Shown here in pieces: positions 1 through 8,710 of a DNA stretch of 64,000 nt. The number at the start of each line of letters is the position of its first letter. The first letter of the stretch is position 1. Below the pieces are notes generated by a model. It was not told the origin of the DNA. It made no database searches and saw only the letters and a program-made list of their open reading frames with translations. Source of the DNA: Achromobacter dolens (lineage in GTDB: Bacteria; Pseudomonadota; Gammaproteobacteria; Burkholderiales; Burkholderiaceae_B); the NCBI RefSeq assembly GCF_902859745.1, contig NZ_CADIJW010000008.1, positions 102,009-166,008 on the forward strand, written 5' to 3'. The position numbers were made by a program, and so were the translations under genes.

Positions 1-191
1 ATCAGCTAGGGTAAGTCCGTACGGGGTTTACCCCTTCGGCAATAACCCTTCGTTTTTGGAGGTCATTGCTGTATGCGGCTTTGCGGGCGACGGCCGAGGA
101 GTTTGCGGCAAAAATGCAACGTGAAATGGTGCAGTGCGCAGAGCTCAAAAAAATTCTTGCATCGCACAAAAAAACCCGATACTATGCATCT
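1..191. other. Region with no recognised gene
   Basis: I see no convincing protein gene here. A small hairpin (GGGGT-tt-ACCCC) lies near position 24-35 without a following T run. A GGAGGT at 58-63 stands 9 nt before an ATG at 73, which opens a 45-codon frame to 210. Its composition is unlike neighbouring genes, so it was not called. The right part carries the promoter for the candidate small RNA. Confidence 0.4.
157..185 (+). promoter_or_regulatory. Sigma-70 promoter of candidate small RNA
   Basis: TTGCAT (157-162), a 17-base spacer, then TACTAT (180-185). Both boxes are close to consensus and the spacing is ideal. Transcription would start near 192 and run into the terminator at 327-358. 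No protein gene lies in that interval. Confidence 0.55.
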
Positions 192-358
192 CATCGGATG
201 TTGAAACGCAGTCGGCGCGGTTCAAAAGCAAGACCCAAGCAAAATGAACCCCGACAGCGCAGCGAGTGAAAGCCGCTCCCAACATGCCACGGTTGTCTCC
301 TCCACCCTCCTCCTTTGGTGGATTTAGCCCGAGATCTCACGATCTCGGGCTTTTTTTT
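192..358 (+). ncRNA. Candidate structured small RNA with anti-SD loop
   Basis: The unit is bounded by a good promoter upstream and a perfect terminator at its 3' end. Several helices can be drawn by eye. ATGTTG (198-203) pairs with CAACAT (280-285). GTCGG (211-215) and GGTTCA (219-224) pair with CCGAC (251-255) and TGAACC (245-250), leaving a 3-nt bulge. A short AGCG/CGCT hairpin spans 261-277. TCCACC (301-306) pairs with GGTGGA (317-322) and exposes a CTCCTCCTTT loop, complementary to Shine-Dalgarno sequences. I do not recognise the family. C-rich loops of this kind are known in several bacterial regulatory RNAs that bind mRNA leaders, so translational control is the inferred role. Ends are predicted only. 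Confidence 0.5.
327..358 (+). terminator. Rho-independent terminator
   Basis: GCCCGAGATC (327-336), a 4-nt loop TCAC, then GATCTCGGGC (341-350), followed by eight T residues (351-358). The 10-bp stem is perfect. It ends the candidate small RNA. Confidence 0.9.
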
Positions 359-623
359 AAGCCGAATCAATGCGTCCCCATTTAAGCCCGCTGCCGACCA
401 TCCGCATCGGACGAGTCGAGGCGCAAGCGCCGCGATCATGCCTGGGCGCCCTCCGCGTTTTCCCTTGGATATTTCGCGTGTGCGGAGGCGGAAAGCTCTA
501 CAATTACTGCATGAAATCCGTATTTCCGCGCGCTGCCCGCCGCGTTGCCGCATCTCCCGCGAACCGGGGATGCCCGCACGTATCCGGGTCGGGGTTGCGG
601 ACGTTACGTTCTGTCCCGGTGAT

Positions 624-653
624 TTGCACTTCCTTATCCCTCCCATATATGGG
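624..653 (+). promoter_or_regulatory. Putative promoter and palindrome of the glycan operon
   Basis: TTGCAC (624-629), a 16-base spacer and TATATG (646-651) form a plausible sigma-70 promoter about 60 nt before the GTG start at 714. The -10 box is embedded in a perfect 12-bp palindrome, CCCATATATGGG (642-653), which could be an operator. Confidence 0.35.
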
Positions 654-713
654 CGTTACACCTGCCATTGATAATGGCCGGCCTGTCTCGATAGACCAAC
701 CAGAGGTGACCCT

Positions 714-1817
714 GTGACCTGGCTGTACATATGCGTGGTCGCGTTCATGGTGGGGGGACTCATCGTGGCGTCGGAGCGCTGGCATGGCGCCTTCACCGGC
801 GACAGCGATCTCAACAAGCCGCAAGCGAATCATTCGCGCGCCACGCCCCGCGTCGGCGGCCTGGCCGTGCTGGCCGGCACGCTCCTGGGCCTGTTGGTGC
901 TCGGGCCCGACAACATGACCCTGACCTGGTTGTGGCCGGCCCTGTTCGTGTCGGCGCTGCCCGTGTTCGTGGCGGGCCTGCTCGAAGACATCACCAAGGA
1001 CATCGGCGCCAGCAAGCGTCTGCTCGCGGCTTTCCTGTCCGCTGCGATCGCGTGGTGGCTGCTGGGTGGCGTCAGCCGCGTCGGCATGGCCCCGGTGGAT
1101 TATGTCCTCTCGTACTGGCCTGTTTCCCTGGTGTTCACCATGTTCGCGGTGGGCGGCTGTACCCACGCCCTGAACATCGTCGACGGCATGAACGGCCTGG
1201 CCGGCATGGTCGCGACGCTGATGGCGGTGTCCATCAGCCTGGTCGCGCTGCAGGTTGGCGATGTGCCGATCTTCCTGATTGCCGCGGCGCTGGCTTCGGC
1301 CACGCTGGGATTCCTGGTCTGGAACTTCCCGTTCGGCCGCGTCTTCCTGGGCGATGGCGGCGCGTACTTCCTGGGTTTCATGCTGGCCGAGCTGGCCGTG
1401 CTGCTGGTGGTGCGCAACCCTTCGGTGTCGCCGTTCTACGCGCTGGCGGTGTTGTTCTACCCCGTATTCGAAACCGGCTTTTCCATCTGGCGCCGCCGCT
1501 TCAAGCGCGGCGTGCCGGTGGACCAACCGGATGCCTTGCACCTGCATCAATTGGTGTTCCGCCGCCTGGTGCGCGTGACCTTCAGCCGCGGCCGCCGCCA
1601 TGCGGTGCCGGCGCTGTGCAATGCGTTGGCCTCGCCCTACATGTGGGTGCTGGCCCTGATTGGCCTGGTGCCCGCCACCATCTGGTGGGACAACGCCTGG
1701 GCGCTCAGCGCCAGCCTGGTGGTGTTCGCCAGCGTCTATATCTGGCTGTATGCGCGACTGGTGTCGTGGCGCCGTCCGGGGTGGTTGCTGTTGCCCTCCG
1801 TCCTGCGAGCCGATTAA
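714..1817 (+). CDS. MraY/WecA/WbpL-type undecaprenyl-phosphate glycosyl-1-phosphate transferase
   Basis: Integral membrane enzyme expected to transfer a HexNAc-1-phosphate from a UDP-sugar to undecaprenyl phosphate, so starting lipid-linked oligosaccharide assembly at the inner membrane. It has 367 residues and many hydrophobic segments. Family motifs are visible: NIVDGMNGLAG around residue 145, FLGDGGAYFLGF around residue 212, and a His-containing LHLHQLVFRR loop near residue 277. The GTG start at 714 is preceded by an AGAGGTGA ribosome site; no better ATG is in register. It is the first gene of the glycan cluster and resembles WbpL more than MraY because of this context. The exact sugar cannot be read from sequence. 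Confidence 0.85.
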   Translation: MTWLYICVVAFMVGGLIVASERWHGAFTGDSDLNKPQANHSRATPRVGGLAVLAGTLLGLLVLGPDNMTLTWLWPALFVSALPVFVAGLLEDITKDIGASKRLLAAFLSAAIAWWLLGGVSRVGMAPVDYVLSYWPVSLVFTMFAVGGCTHALNIVDGMNGLAGMVATLMAVSISLVALQVGDVPIFLIAAALASATLGFLVWNFPFGRVFLGDGGAYFLGFMLAELAVLLVVRNPSVSPFYALAVLFYPVFETGFSIWRRRFKRGVPVDQPDALHLHQLVFRRLVRVTFSRGRRHAVPALCNALASPYMWVLALIGLVPATIWWDNAWALSASLVVFASVYIWLYARLVSWRRPGWLLLPSVLRAD

Positions 1818-1886
1818 ATATTGGGTGCCCCGGCGACCACCGTCGGGGACCCTGTCATTCGTCACCCGACCATATTATTTAGAATG

Positions 1887-1903
1887 CCGTAATCGTTTTA
1901 CGG
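1887..1903 (+). promoter_or_regulatory. Small hairpin in the leader of the sugar dehydrogenase
   Basis: CCGTAA (1887-1892) and TTACGG (1898-1903) form a short perfect hairpin directly before the GAAGGGAGA ribosome site of the gene at 1917. A TATTAT sequence near 1872 may be a -10 box. The role is unknown. Confidence 0.25.
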
Positions 1904-1916
1904 CGAAGGGAGAGTT

Positions 1917-3194
1917 ATGTTGCGTATTCAGGATGTGAAGCTCGCGGTCGTCGGCCTCGGCTATGTCGGTCTGCCGCTGGCGGTGGAATTCGGCAAGAAG
2001 CGCTCTGTCATCGGTTTCGATATCAACACGCGCCGGATCGACGCCCTGAAGGCCGGGCATGACCACACGCTGGAAGTCAGCGACGCCGAACTGGCCGAAG
2101 CCAAGCAACTGACCTATACCGCCGACCGCGCCGAACTGGGGCAGGCCAACGTGTTCATCGTTACCGTGCCCACGCCGATCGACGAGTACAAGCAGCCCGA
2201 CCTGACCCCGCTGGTCAAGGCCAGCGAAACCATCGGCGCGGTGCTCAAGCGCGGCGACATCGTCATCTACGAATCGACCGTCTACCCCGGCGCTACCGAG
2301 GAAGACTGCGTGCCCGTCCTCGAGCGTGTGTCGGGCCTGAAGTTCAACGTCGACTTCTATGCCGGCTACAGCCCCGAACGCATCAACCCGGGCGACAAGG
2401 CACACCGCGTCAGCACCATCAAAAAAGTCACGTCGGGATCGACGCCGGAAGTGGCAGAGCTGGTGGACCAGCTCTACAAGCAGATCATTACCGCTGGCAC
2501 CCACAAGGCGTCCAGCATCCGTGTGGCCGAGGCTGCCAAGGTGATCGAGAACACCCAGCGCGACGTCAACATCGCGCTGATCAACGAGCTGGCGCTGATC
2601 TTCAACAAGATGGGCATCGACACCGAGGCCGTGCTGCAAGCGGCCGGTACGAAGTGGAACTTCCTGCCGTTCCGTCCGGGCCTGGTGGGCGGCCACTGCA
2701 TCGGCGTGGATCCGTACTACCTGACGCACAAGGCGCAGTCGATCGGCTACCACCCCGAGATCATCCTGGCGGGTCGCCGCCTGAACGACTCGATGGGCAG
2801 CTACGTGGTGTCGCAACTGGTCAAGGCCATGACCAAGCGCCGCATCCACGTGCAGGGCGCGCGTGTGCTGGTGATGGGTCTGGCCTTCAAGGAAAACTGC
2901 CCGGACCTGCGCAACACCCGCATCGTCGATATCGTCAAGGAGTTGGGCGACTACAACGTGGAGGTGGACGTGTACGACCCGTGGGTCGACGCGGAAGAAG
3001 CCGTGCACGAATACGGCATCACGCCGGTCGCCAAACTCGAAGAAGGCAAGTACGACGCCGTGATCCTGGGTGTCGCACATCACCAATTTGCAGACTTGGG
3101 TGCCGCCGGCATCCGCAAGCTGGGCAAGCCGGAACACATTCTTTATGACCTGAAGTACGTGTTGTCGCCTGCCGAATCCGATTTGCGCCTGTAA
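1917..3194 (+). CDS. tviB: UDP-N-acetylhexosamine 6-dehydrogenase (WbpO/TviB type)
   Basis: Oxidises C6 of UDP-GlcNAc or UDP-GalNAc twice with NAD+, giving the UDP-N-acetylhexosaminuronic acid. At 425 residues it is normal for the UDP-glucose/GDP-mannose dehydrogenase superfamily. The N-terminal Rossmann motif VGLGYVGLP is at about residue 12. The catalytic cysteine sits in [12 protein letters not shown] near residue 260. The C-terminal domain ends with a YDLKYVL segment. The following gene is the matching 4-epimerase, the same pairing as tviB-tviC (Vi antigen) and wbpO-wbpP (P. aeruginosa O6). That context favours HexNAcA synthesis over plain glucuronate. The start has a good GAAGGGAGA ribosome site. 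Confidence 0.9.
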   Translation: MLRIQDVKLAVVGLGYVGLPLAVEFGKKRSVIGFDINTRRIDALKAGHDHTLEVSDAELAEAKQLTYTADRAELGQANVFIVTVPTPIDEYKQPDLTPLVKASETIGAVLKRGDIVIYESTVYPGATEEDCVPVLERVSGLKFNVDFYAGYSPERINPGDKAHRVSTIKKVTSGSTPEVAELVDQLYKQIITAGTHKASSIRVAEAAKVIENTQRDVNIALINELALIFNKMGIDTEAVLQAAGTKWNFLPFRPGLVGGHCIGVDPYYLTHKAQSIGYHPEIILAGRRLNDSMGSYVVSQLVKAMTKRRIHVQGARVLVMGLAFKENCPDLRNTRIVDIVKELGDYNVEVDVYDPWVDAEEAVHEYGITPVAKLEEGKYDAVILGVAHHQFADLGAAGIRKLGKPEHILYDLKYVLSPAESDLRL

Positions 3195-3206
3195 GGAGGA
3201 CGTTGC

Positions 3207-4232
3207 ATGACCACACGCTTCGAGACCGTCACCCAGGAACTGGCCGCAGTGCCGCGCAAATGGCTGGTGACAGGCTGCGCTGGCTTCATTGGCTCCAACC
3301 TGCTGGAAGCCCTGCTGAAGCTGGACCAGACTGTCACCGGTCTGGACAACTTTGCCACCGGACACCAGCACAACCTGGATGAAGTGAAGGCCTCAGTCAC
3401 GCCTGAACAATGGGCGCGCCTGACCTTCATCGAAGGCGACATCCGCGACCTGGATGCGTGCCGTCGCGCGGTGCAAGGCGTGGACTTCGTGCTGCATCAG
3501 GCGGCGCTGGGTTCGGTGCCGCGTTCACTCAAGGACCCGATTACCACCAACGACGTGAATATCGGTGGTTTCTTGAACATGCTGGTGGCGGCCCGTGATG
3601 CCGGCGTGAAATCGTTCGTGTATGCGGCCTCCAGTTCGACCTATGGCGACCATCCGGCCCTGCCAAAGGTCGAGGAGAATATCGGCAAACCGCTGTCTCC
3701 CTACGCCGTCACCAAGTTCGTCAATGAACTGTACGCCGATGTGTTCGCGCGTTCCTACGGCTTTGAGACCGTGGGCCTGCGCTACTTCAACGTGTTCGGA
3801 AAGCGCCAGGATCCCAACGGCGCGTATGCGGCGGTCATTCCCAAGTGGACGGCGGCGATGATCCAGGGCGAGGACGTCACCATCAACGGCGACGGTGAAA
3901 CCAGCCGCGACTTCTGCTTCGTCGACAACGCGGTGCAGGCCAACATCCTCGCCGCAATGGCGCCGGCCGAGGGCCGTAATCAGGTCTATAACGTGGCCGT
4001 CAGCGGTCGCAGTACCCTGAACCAGTTGTTTGAATTCCTCGTGCAGGCGTTGGCCAACCAGGGCGTGACTTACGGTAAGCAGCCCGTCTACGCCGACTTC
4101 CGCGCGGGCGACGTGCGCCACTCGCAGGCCGACGTCAGCAAGGCCGGCCGCCTGCTCGGCTACCAGCCCACGCACACCGTGCTGCAGGGCCTGGAAGTGG
4201 CGATGCCCTGGTACACGCAATTCCTGCGTTGA
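3207..4232 (+). CDS. tviC: UDP-HexNAc(A) C4-epimerase, WbpP/TviC type
   Basis: Extended short-chain dehydrogenase that inverts C4 of UDP-N-acetylhexosamine or its uronic acid using bound NAD+. Visible features are the nucleotide-binding [13 protein letters not shown] at about residue 24, the TYGDH segment, the catalytic SPYAVTK (Tyr-x3-Lys) near residue 168, and the [19 protein letters not shown] substrate segment. The 341 residues match TviC and WbpP. A long N-terminal lead before the Rossmann motif is typical of this subgroup. It lies 12 bp after the dehydrogenase, behind an AAGGAGG ribosome site, so the two are translated from one message. UDP-GalNAcA is the likely joint product. Confidence 0.88.
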   Translation: MTTRFETVTQELAAVPRKWLVTGCAGFIGSNLLEALLKLDQTVTGLDNFATGHQHNLDEVKASVTPEQWARLTFIEGDIRDLDACRRAVQGVDFVLHQAALGSVPRSLKDPITTNDVNIGGFLNMLVAARDAGVKSFVYAASSSTYGDHPALPKVEENIGKPLSPYAVTKFVNELYADVFARSYGFETVGLRYFNVFGKRQDPNGAYAAVIPKWTAAMIQGEDVTINGDGETSRDFCFVDNAVQANILAAMAPAEGRNQVYNVAVSGRSTLNQLFEFLVQALANQGVTYGKQPVYADFRAGDVRHSQADVSKAGRLLGYQPTHTVLQGLEVAMPWYTQFLR

Positions 4233-4233
4233 T

Positions 4234-5583
4234 TTGAAAGCACTCGTCCGCAAACTCGGCAGCATCCACCCGGACCACCAACGCATTTTCAAAGGTGCGT
4301 TCCGGGTGGCGGTGTTCCTGCTGCTGGGCAAGGCCGCCGGCGCCATCAAGGAGATGGCGGTGGCGTACCGCTACGGCGTCAGCGACGCCGTGGACGCCTA
4401 TCAGTTCTCGATGACGATGGCCACCTGGCTGCCGGTCACGATCGTGGGCGTGCTGTCGGTGGTGCTGATTCCGGTGCTGGTGCGGCTGCGCCGCGCCGAG
4501 GACGCCGAACGCGAGCAATTCATCCGTGAGCTGCAGGGCTGGGTGGCGGCCGCGGGCATCGCGCTGGCCGCGCTGACCTGGTTCGCCTGGCCGCAAGTGG
4601 TGGGCGCGCTGGGCCAGGGGCTCTCGGCCCGGGTCCGCGACATGACGGGCGAACTGTTGCTGGCCTTCGCGCCCGTGGCGGCATTATTGCTGATCGCGGG
4701 TATCAGCGCGGCGCGCCTGCGCGCGCATGAGCGCCACGTCAACACGCTGCTGGACAGCGTGCCGGCGGTGGCGACCCTGGCGTGGGTGATGCTGGCGGCC
4801 AGCGCCGAAAGCGTGGGGCCGCTGCTATGGGGCACGCTGGTGGGCTATGCGATCCAGACCGCCTGGCTGGCCTGGCTGGCCGCGCGCGCCGACGGCGGCT
4901 TCTGGGGCGCGCCCAGGCTGACCCTGCGTTCGCCGCACTGGCCCGAACTGATGAGCGCGGCCGGTGTGATGCTGATCGGGCAGGTGGCCATGAGCTTCGT
5001 CGGTCCGCTGGATCAATATGCCGCGGCCAACCTGGGCGCCAATGCCAACGCCACGCTGGGCTACGCCAGCCGGTTGCTGTCGCTGCTGCTGGGGATCGGC
5101 GCGGTGTCGGTCGGACGCGCGGCGCTGCCGGTGCTGGCCGACGTGCAGGCGCGTGGCGACACGGCGCGCGCGCGCGGCATGGCGCTGAAATGGTCGGTGC
5201 TGATGGTGGCGGCCGGCGGCCTCGCCGTGGCGATCGGCTGGGTGCTCGCGCCCTGGGGCGTGTCGGTGCTGTTCCAGCGCGGCGCCTTCACCGCCGAGAA
5301 TACCGCGGCCGTGGCGCATGTGCTGCGCTGGGGCCTGTTGCAGTTGCCGTTCTATTTCGGCGTGCTGATCCTGGTGCAGTTGCTGGCCAGCCAGAACCGC
5401 TATCGCATCATGGCCGCCATCGCGGTCGGCAATTTCGCGTTGAAAGCCGCGCTCAATACGGTGCTGGCGCCGAAGATGGGCGCCGCGGGCATCATGCTGG
5501 CCACCAGCCTGATGTACGTGCTGTCCTATGCCTGCTATCTGGTGGTGGCCCTGCGCCGCGCCGAACCCAAAGAGGCCGCCTGA
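4234..5583 (+). CDS. MurJ/MviN-family lipid-linked oligosaccharide flippase
   Basis: Polytopic membrane protein of the MOP superfamily, expected to flip the undecaprenyl-linked glycan to the periplasm. It has 449 residues, shorter than typical MurJ (about 510), with some twelve or more hydrophobic stretches. The segment near residues 265-285 (LLLGIGAVSVGRAALPVLAD) is of MVN type. The start is a TTG at 4234, one base after the epimerase stop, so translation is probably coupled; no closer ATG preserves the N-terminus. The position among glycosyltransferases argues for a dedicated Wzx-like role, not peptidoglycan lipid II export. No Wzy polymerase or Wzz regulator was found nearby. Confidence 0.75.
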   Translation: MKALVRKLGSIHPDHQRIFKGAFRVAVFLLLGKAAGAIKEMAVAYRYGVSDAVDAYQFSMTMATWLPVTIVGVLSVVLIPVLVRLRRAEDAEREQFIRELQGWVAAAGIALAALTWFAWPQVVGALGQGLSARVRDMTGELLLAFAPVAALLLIAGISAARLRAHERHVNTLLDSVPAVATLAWVMLAASAESVGPLLWGTLVGYAIQTAWLAWLAARADGGFWGAPRLTLRSPHWPELMSAAGVMLIGQVAMSFVGPLDQYAAANLGANANATLGYASRLLSLLLGIGAVSVGRAALPVLADVQARGDTARARGMALKWSVLMVAAGGLAVAIGWVLAPWGVSVLFQRGAFTAENTAAVAHVLRWGLLQLPFYFGVLILVQLLASQNRYRIMAAIAVGNFALKAALNTVLAPKMGAAGIMLATSLMYVLSYACYLVVALRRAEPKEAA

Positions 5584-6729
5584 ATGTCCGCCGCTCCCGA
5601 GTCCGGTCGCCCGTTGCGCGTGCTGCTGTTCATCCATTCGTTGCATGGCGGGGGCGCCGAGCGGGTCGCCGCCGACCTGAGCGCGCATTGGGCCGGCATG
5701 GGCCGCGAGGTCATGGTGGTGACGCAGGCGAGCGCCGACGGCGACGTCTACACGCTGCATCCGAAGGTGCGGCGCGAGGTGCTGCACACAGCGGGCGAGG
5801 GCGGCGGCCTGCGCGGCATCTGGAGCAATGTGCAGCGCGTGCGCGCGCTGCGGCGCGTGATCAAGGCATTCCGGCCCGACATCGTGCTCGGCATGATGAC
5901 CACGGCGTCGGTGCTGTCCGTGCTGGCGTGCGCCGGCCTGTCGTGCCGCGTCATCGCCACCGAACACACCCATCCGCCGTCGCAGACCCTGTCGGGCTTC
6001 TGGCAACGCCTGCGCCGCCTGACCTATCCGCGCGCCGCGCGCGTGGTGGCCCTGACGCGCGGCACCGCGCAATGGATCGAACAGCACGTGCCGGGCTCGC
6101 GGCTGGCGGTGATTCCGAATCCGGTGCATTGGCCATTGCCCAAGGGCGAACCGGCGCTGACGCCGCCTGCGGGCGACGGCCGCAAGCGCCTGCTGGCGGT
6201 GGGGCGGCTGCATGCCGACAAGGGCTTTGACCTGTTGCTGCGCGCCTATGCCCGGCTGGCCCCGTCGCATCCGGACTGGGATCTGGTTATCCTGGGCGAA
6301 GGCGACGAGCGCCGCGCCCTGGAAGCGCAGGTGCGCGAGGCCGGCTTGCAGGAGCGCGTCAGCCTGCCGGGACGCGCGGGCAACGTGGGCGATTGGTACC
6401 AGAGCGCCGACCTGTACGTGCTGACGTCGCGCTTCGAGGGGCTGTCCAATACCTTGCTGGAATCGATGGCGAGCGGCCTGGCCGCGGTGGCGTTCGATTG
6501 CGATACCGGACCACGCGAGATCGTGCGCGAAGGGGTCGACGGCGTGCTGGTGCGGCCCAATGGCGACGTCGACGCGCTGTGCCGCGAGCTGGATGCGGTG
6601 ATGGGCGACGAGGCCTTGCGCCAGCGCATGGCCGAAGCGGCCACGGCGGTGCGCGAGCGTTTCTCCGCCGAGCGGGTGCTGGGCCAATGGAAAGAACTTT
6701 TTGACGGTGTGCGCGGATCGGCCCGCTAG
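5584..6729 (+). CDS. GT4-family glycosyltransferase
   Basis: Cytoplasmic retaining glycosyltransferase with the GT-B fold, expected to add one sugar to the growing lipid-linked glycan. The N-terminal acceptor domain starts with FIHSLHGGGAERVAADL. The C-terminal donor domain carries AVGRLHADKGFDLLL (about residue 205), LGEGDERRALE, and the E-x7-E element in FEGLSNTLLESMASG near residue 290. Length 381. The ATG directly follows the flippase stop codon (TGAATG), consistent with one operon. It is similar in plan to the gene at 8711, suggesting the two are paralogues. Donor and acceptor cannot be assigned. Confidence 0.85.
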   Translation: MSAAPESGRPLRVLLFIHSLHGGGAERVAADLSAHWAGMGREVMVVTQASADGDVYTLHPKVRREVLHTAGEGGGLRGIWSNVQRVRALRRVIKAFRPDIVLGMMTTASVLSVLACAGLSCRVIATEHTHPPSQTLSGFWQRLRRLTYPRAARVVALTRGTAQWIEQHVPGSRLAVIPNPVHWPLPKGEPALTPPAGDGRKRLLAVGRLHADKGFDLLLRAYARLAPSHPDWDLVILGEGDERRALEAQVREAGLQERVSLPGRAGNVGDWYQSADLYVLTSRFEGLSNTLLESMASGLAAVAFDCDTGPREIVREGVDGVLVRPNGDVDALCRELDAVMGDEALRQRMAEAATAVRERFSAERVLGQWKELFDGVRGSAR

Positions 6730-6775
6730 GCCGCGCGCGACACCGTTGCTGCGGTGACCACGAGAACCTGAAATC

Positions 6776-8707
6776 ATGTGTGGAATTGTCGGAATTTGGG
6801 GCCCCCTGGGTGACAAGGCGCAAGTGCTGGCGGAAAGCTGCCGCCGCATCCGCCACCGCGGGCCGGACAGCAACGGCTTCTGGGAAGACGCCGGCGCCGA
6901 GCTGGCGCTGGCGCACGTGCGCCTGGCGATCCAGGACCTGACCGAAGCCGGCCATCAGCCGATGGTGTCCGCCTGCGGCCGCTACGTCATGGTGTTCAAC
7001 GGCGAGATCTACAACCACATGGACATGCGCCAGCAGCTCGAGGCCTCGGGCCTGGCGCCGTCCTGGCGCGGCCATTCCGACACCGAGACGCTGTTGGCCG
7101 GATTCACCGCGCTGGGTATCGAGGCCACGCTGCAGGCCTCGGTCGGCATGTTCGCCATCGCGCTCTGGGACCGCGCCTCGCGCAAGCTGGTGCTGGCGCG
7201 CGACCGCATGGGCGAAAAGCCGCTGTACTACGGCTATTCCGGCGCCGAGCTGGTGTTCGCGTCCGAACTCAAGGGCCTGATGCCGATCCCCGGTTTCGGC
7301 CGCAGCCTGAACCGCAATGCGTTGGCGTCGTTCATGCGGCACAACTACATTCCGGCGCCGCAGTCCATCTACGAAGGCATCGCCAAGCTGCCCCCGGGCA
7401 CCTGGATCGAATTCACCGCCGACGATACCCGCAGCCGCCGCATGCCCGAGCCGCGCGTGTACTGGTCGGCGCGCGAGGCCGCCGACACCGCGGCGCAATC
7501 GCTGCTGTCGTTCGAGTCCGACGCGCAGGCCACCGACGCGCTCGAAGGCGTGCTGTCCAAGGCGGTGGGCGGCCAGATGCTGTCCGACGTCAGCCTGGGC
7601 GCGTTCCTGTCGGGCGGCATCGACTCGTCCACCATCGTCTCGCTGATGCAGGCGCAGAGTTCGCAGCCGGTGCGCACCTTCGCCATCGGCTTCCATGAGA
7701 AGGGCTACGACGAGGCGCAGCACGCCAAGGCGGTGGCCATGCACCTGGGCACCGACCACACCGAGCTGTACGTCACCGCCGACGACGCGCTGGCGGTGGT
7801 GCCGAACCTGGCCGACATGTACGACGAACCGTTCGCCGATTCGTCGCAGATTCCGACCTCGCTGGTGACGCGCATGGCGCGCCAGCACGTCACCGTGGCC
7901 CTGTCCGGCGACGGCGGCGACGAACTGTTCGGCGGTTACTCGCGCTATTTCCGTGTCAACAACTGGTGGCAGAAGTGCGAGCGCATTCCGTCGTTGCTGC
8001 GCACGCCGGCCGGCGCGCTGCTCAGCGCCTCGACCCACCTGCCGGGGCGCGGCGCCTGGCGCGGCAAGGTCGGCAAGCTGGGCGAATTGCTGCGCGCCGA
8101 TTCGCGCGGCGATTTCTACCGCCTGTTCGTGTCGTACTGGTCGGACCCGGCGCGCGTGGTCAAGGGCGGCGTGGAACCGGTGTCCGAGTTCGCGCAGGCG
8201 ATGCGCGGCTCGACCTTCGAATCCATGATGAAGCTCGATACCGTGACCTATCTGCCGGACGACATCCTGGTGAAGGTGGACCGCGCCGCCATGGCCGTGA
8301 GCCTGGAAACCCGCGTGCCGCTGATCGACCACCGCGTTTATGAATTTGCCTGGAGCCTGCCGCACCATTACAAGGTGCGCGGCGCCACCGGCAAGTGGCT
8401 GTTGCGCCAGGTGCTGTACCGCCACGTGCCGCAGGCGCTGGTGGATCGGCCCAAGCGCGGCTTTGCCGTGCCGCTGGCGGCCTGGCTGCGCGGCCCCTTG
8501 CGCGATTGGGCCGAGGCGCTGCTGGATCCGGCGCGCCTGCGCCAGGAAGGCTGGTTCGAGCCCGAGCCCATCCTGCGCAAGTGGCGCGAACACGTGTCCG
8601 GACATCGCAATTGGGATAGCCATCTGTGGGGCGTGCTGATGATGCAGGCCTGGCTGGACCGCTACCGCGCCGGTGGCGAACAGGGAGGATCGGTTGGGAG
8701 TCGCTGA
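6776..8707 (+). CDS. asnB: AsnB-type glutamine amidotransferase, WbpS-like
   Basis: The 643-residue protein combines a class II glutaminase domain (nucleophile Cys2 in MCGIVGIWG) with an asparagine-synthetase-like ATP-pyrophosphatase domain. The latter has the PP-loop FLSGGIDSST near residue 285 and ALSGDGGDELFGGY near residue 375. In free metabolism this fold makes asparagine. Inside glycan loci homologues such as WbpS of P. aeruginosa O6 are assigned to amidation of hexuronic acid residues to uronamides. The uronic-acid pair upstream (1917-4232) and glycosyltransferases on both sides support the second role here. The family call is firm; the substrate is inference. Confidence 0.87.
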   Translation: MCGIVGIWGPLGDKAQVLAESCRRIRHRGPDSNGFWEDAGAELALAHVRLAIQDLTEAGHQPMVSACGRYVMVFNGEIYNHMDMRQQLEASGLAPSWRGHSDTETLLAGFTALGIEATLQASVGMFAIALWDRASRKLVLARDRMGEKPLYYGYSGAELVFASELKGLMPIPGFGRSLNRNALASFMRHNYIPAPQSIYEGIAKLPPGTWIEFTADDTRSRRMPEPRVYWSAREAADTAAQSLLSFESDAQATDALEGVLSKAVGGQMLSDVSLGAFLSGGIDSSTIVSLMQAQSSQPVRTFAIGFHEKGYDEAQHAKAVAMHLGTDHTELYVTADDALAVVPNLADMYDEPFADSSQIPTSLVTRMARQHVTVALSGDGGDELFGGYSRYFRVNNWWQKCERIPSLLRTPAGALLSASTHLPGRGAWRGKVGKLGELLRADSRGDFYRLFVSYWSDPARVVKGGVEPVSEFAQAMRGSTFESMMKLDTVTYLPDDILVKVDRAAMAVSLETRVPLIDHRVYEFAWSLPHHYKVRGATGKWLLRQVLYRHVPQALVDRPKRGFAVPLAAWLRGPLRDWAEALLDPARLRQEGWFEPEPILRKWREHVSGHRNWDSHLWGVLMMQAWLDRYRAGGEQGGSVGSR

Positions 8708-8710
8708 CGA

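Noticed and set aside
73-210. 45-codon ORF with a well-spaced GGAGGT before its ATG
   Set aside because: Arg/Cys-rich composition without third-position GC bias and no family resemblance; it also runs through the small-RNA promoter. The good ribosome-like site alone is not enough.
504-1865. 453-codon minus-strand open frame
   Set aside because: Lies opposite the membrane transferase gene; His/Gln/Arg-rich composition is typical of antisense frames in GC-rich DNA.
4825-6873. 682-codon minus-strand open frame
   Set aside because: Antisense to the flippase and a glycosyltransferase with clear motifs; no domain is visible in it.
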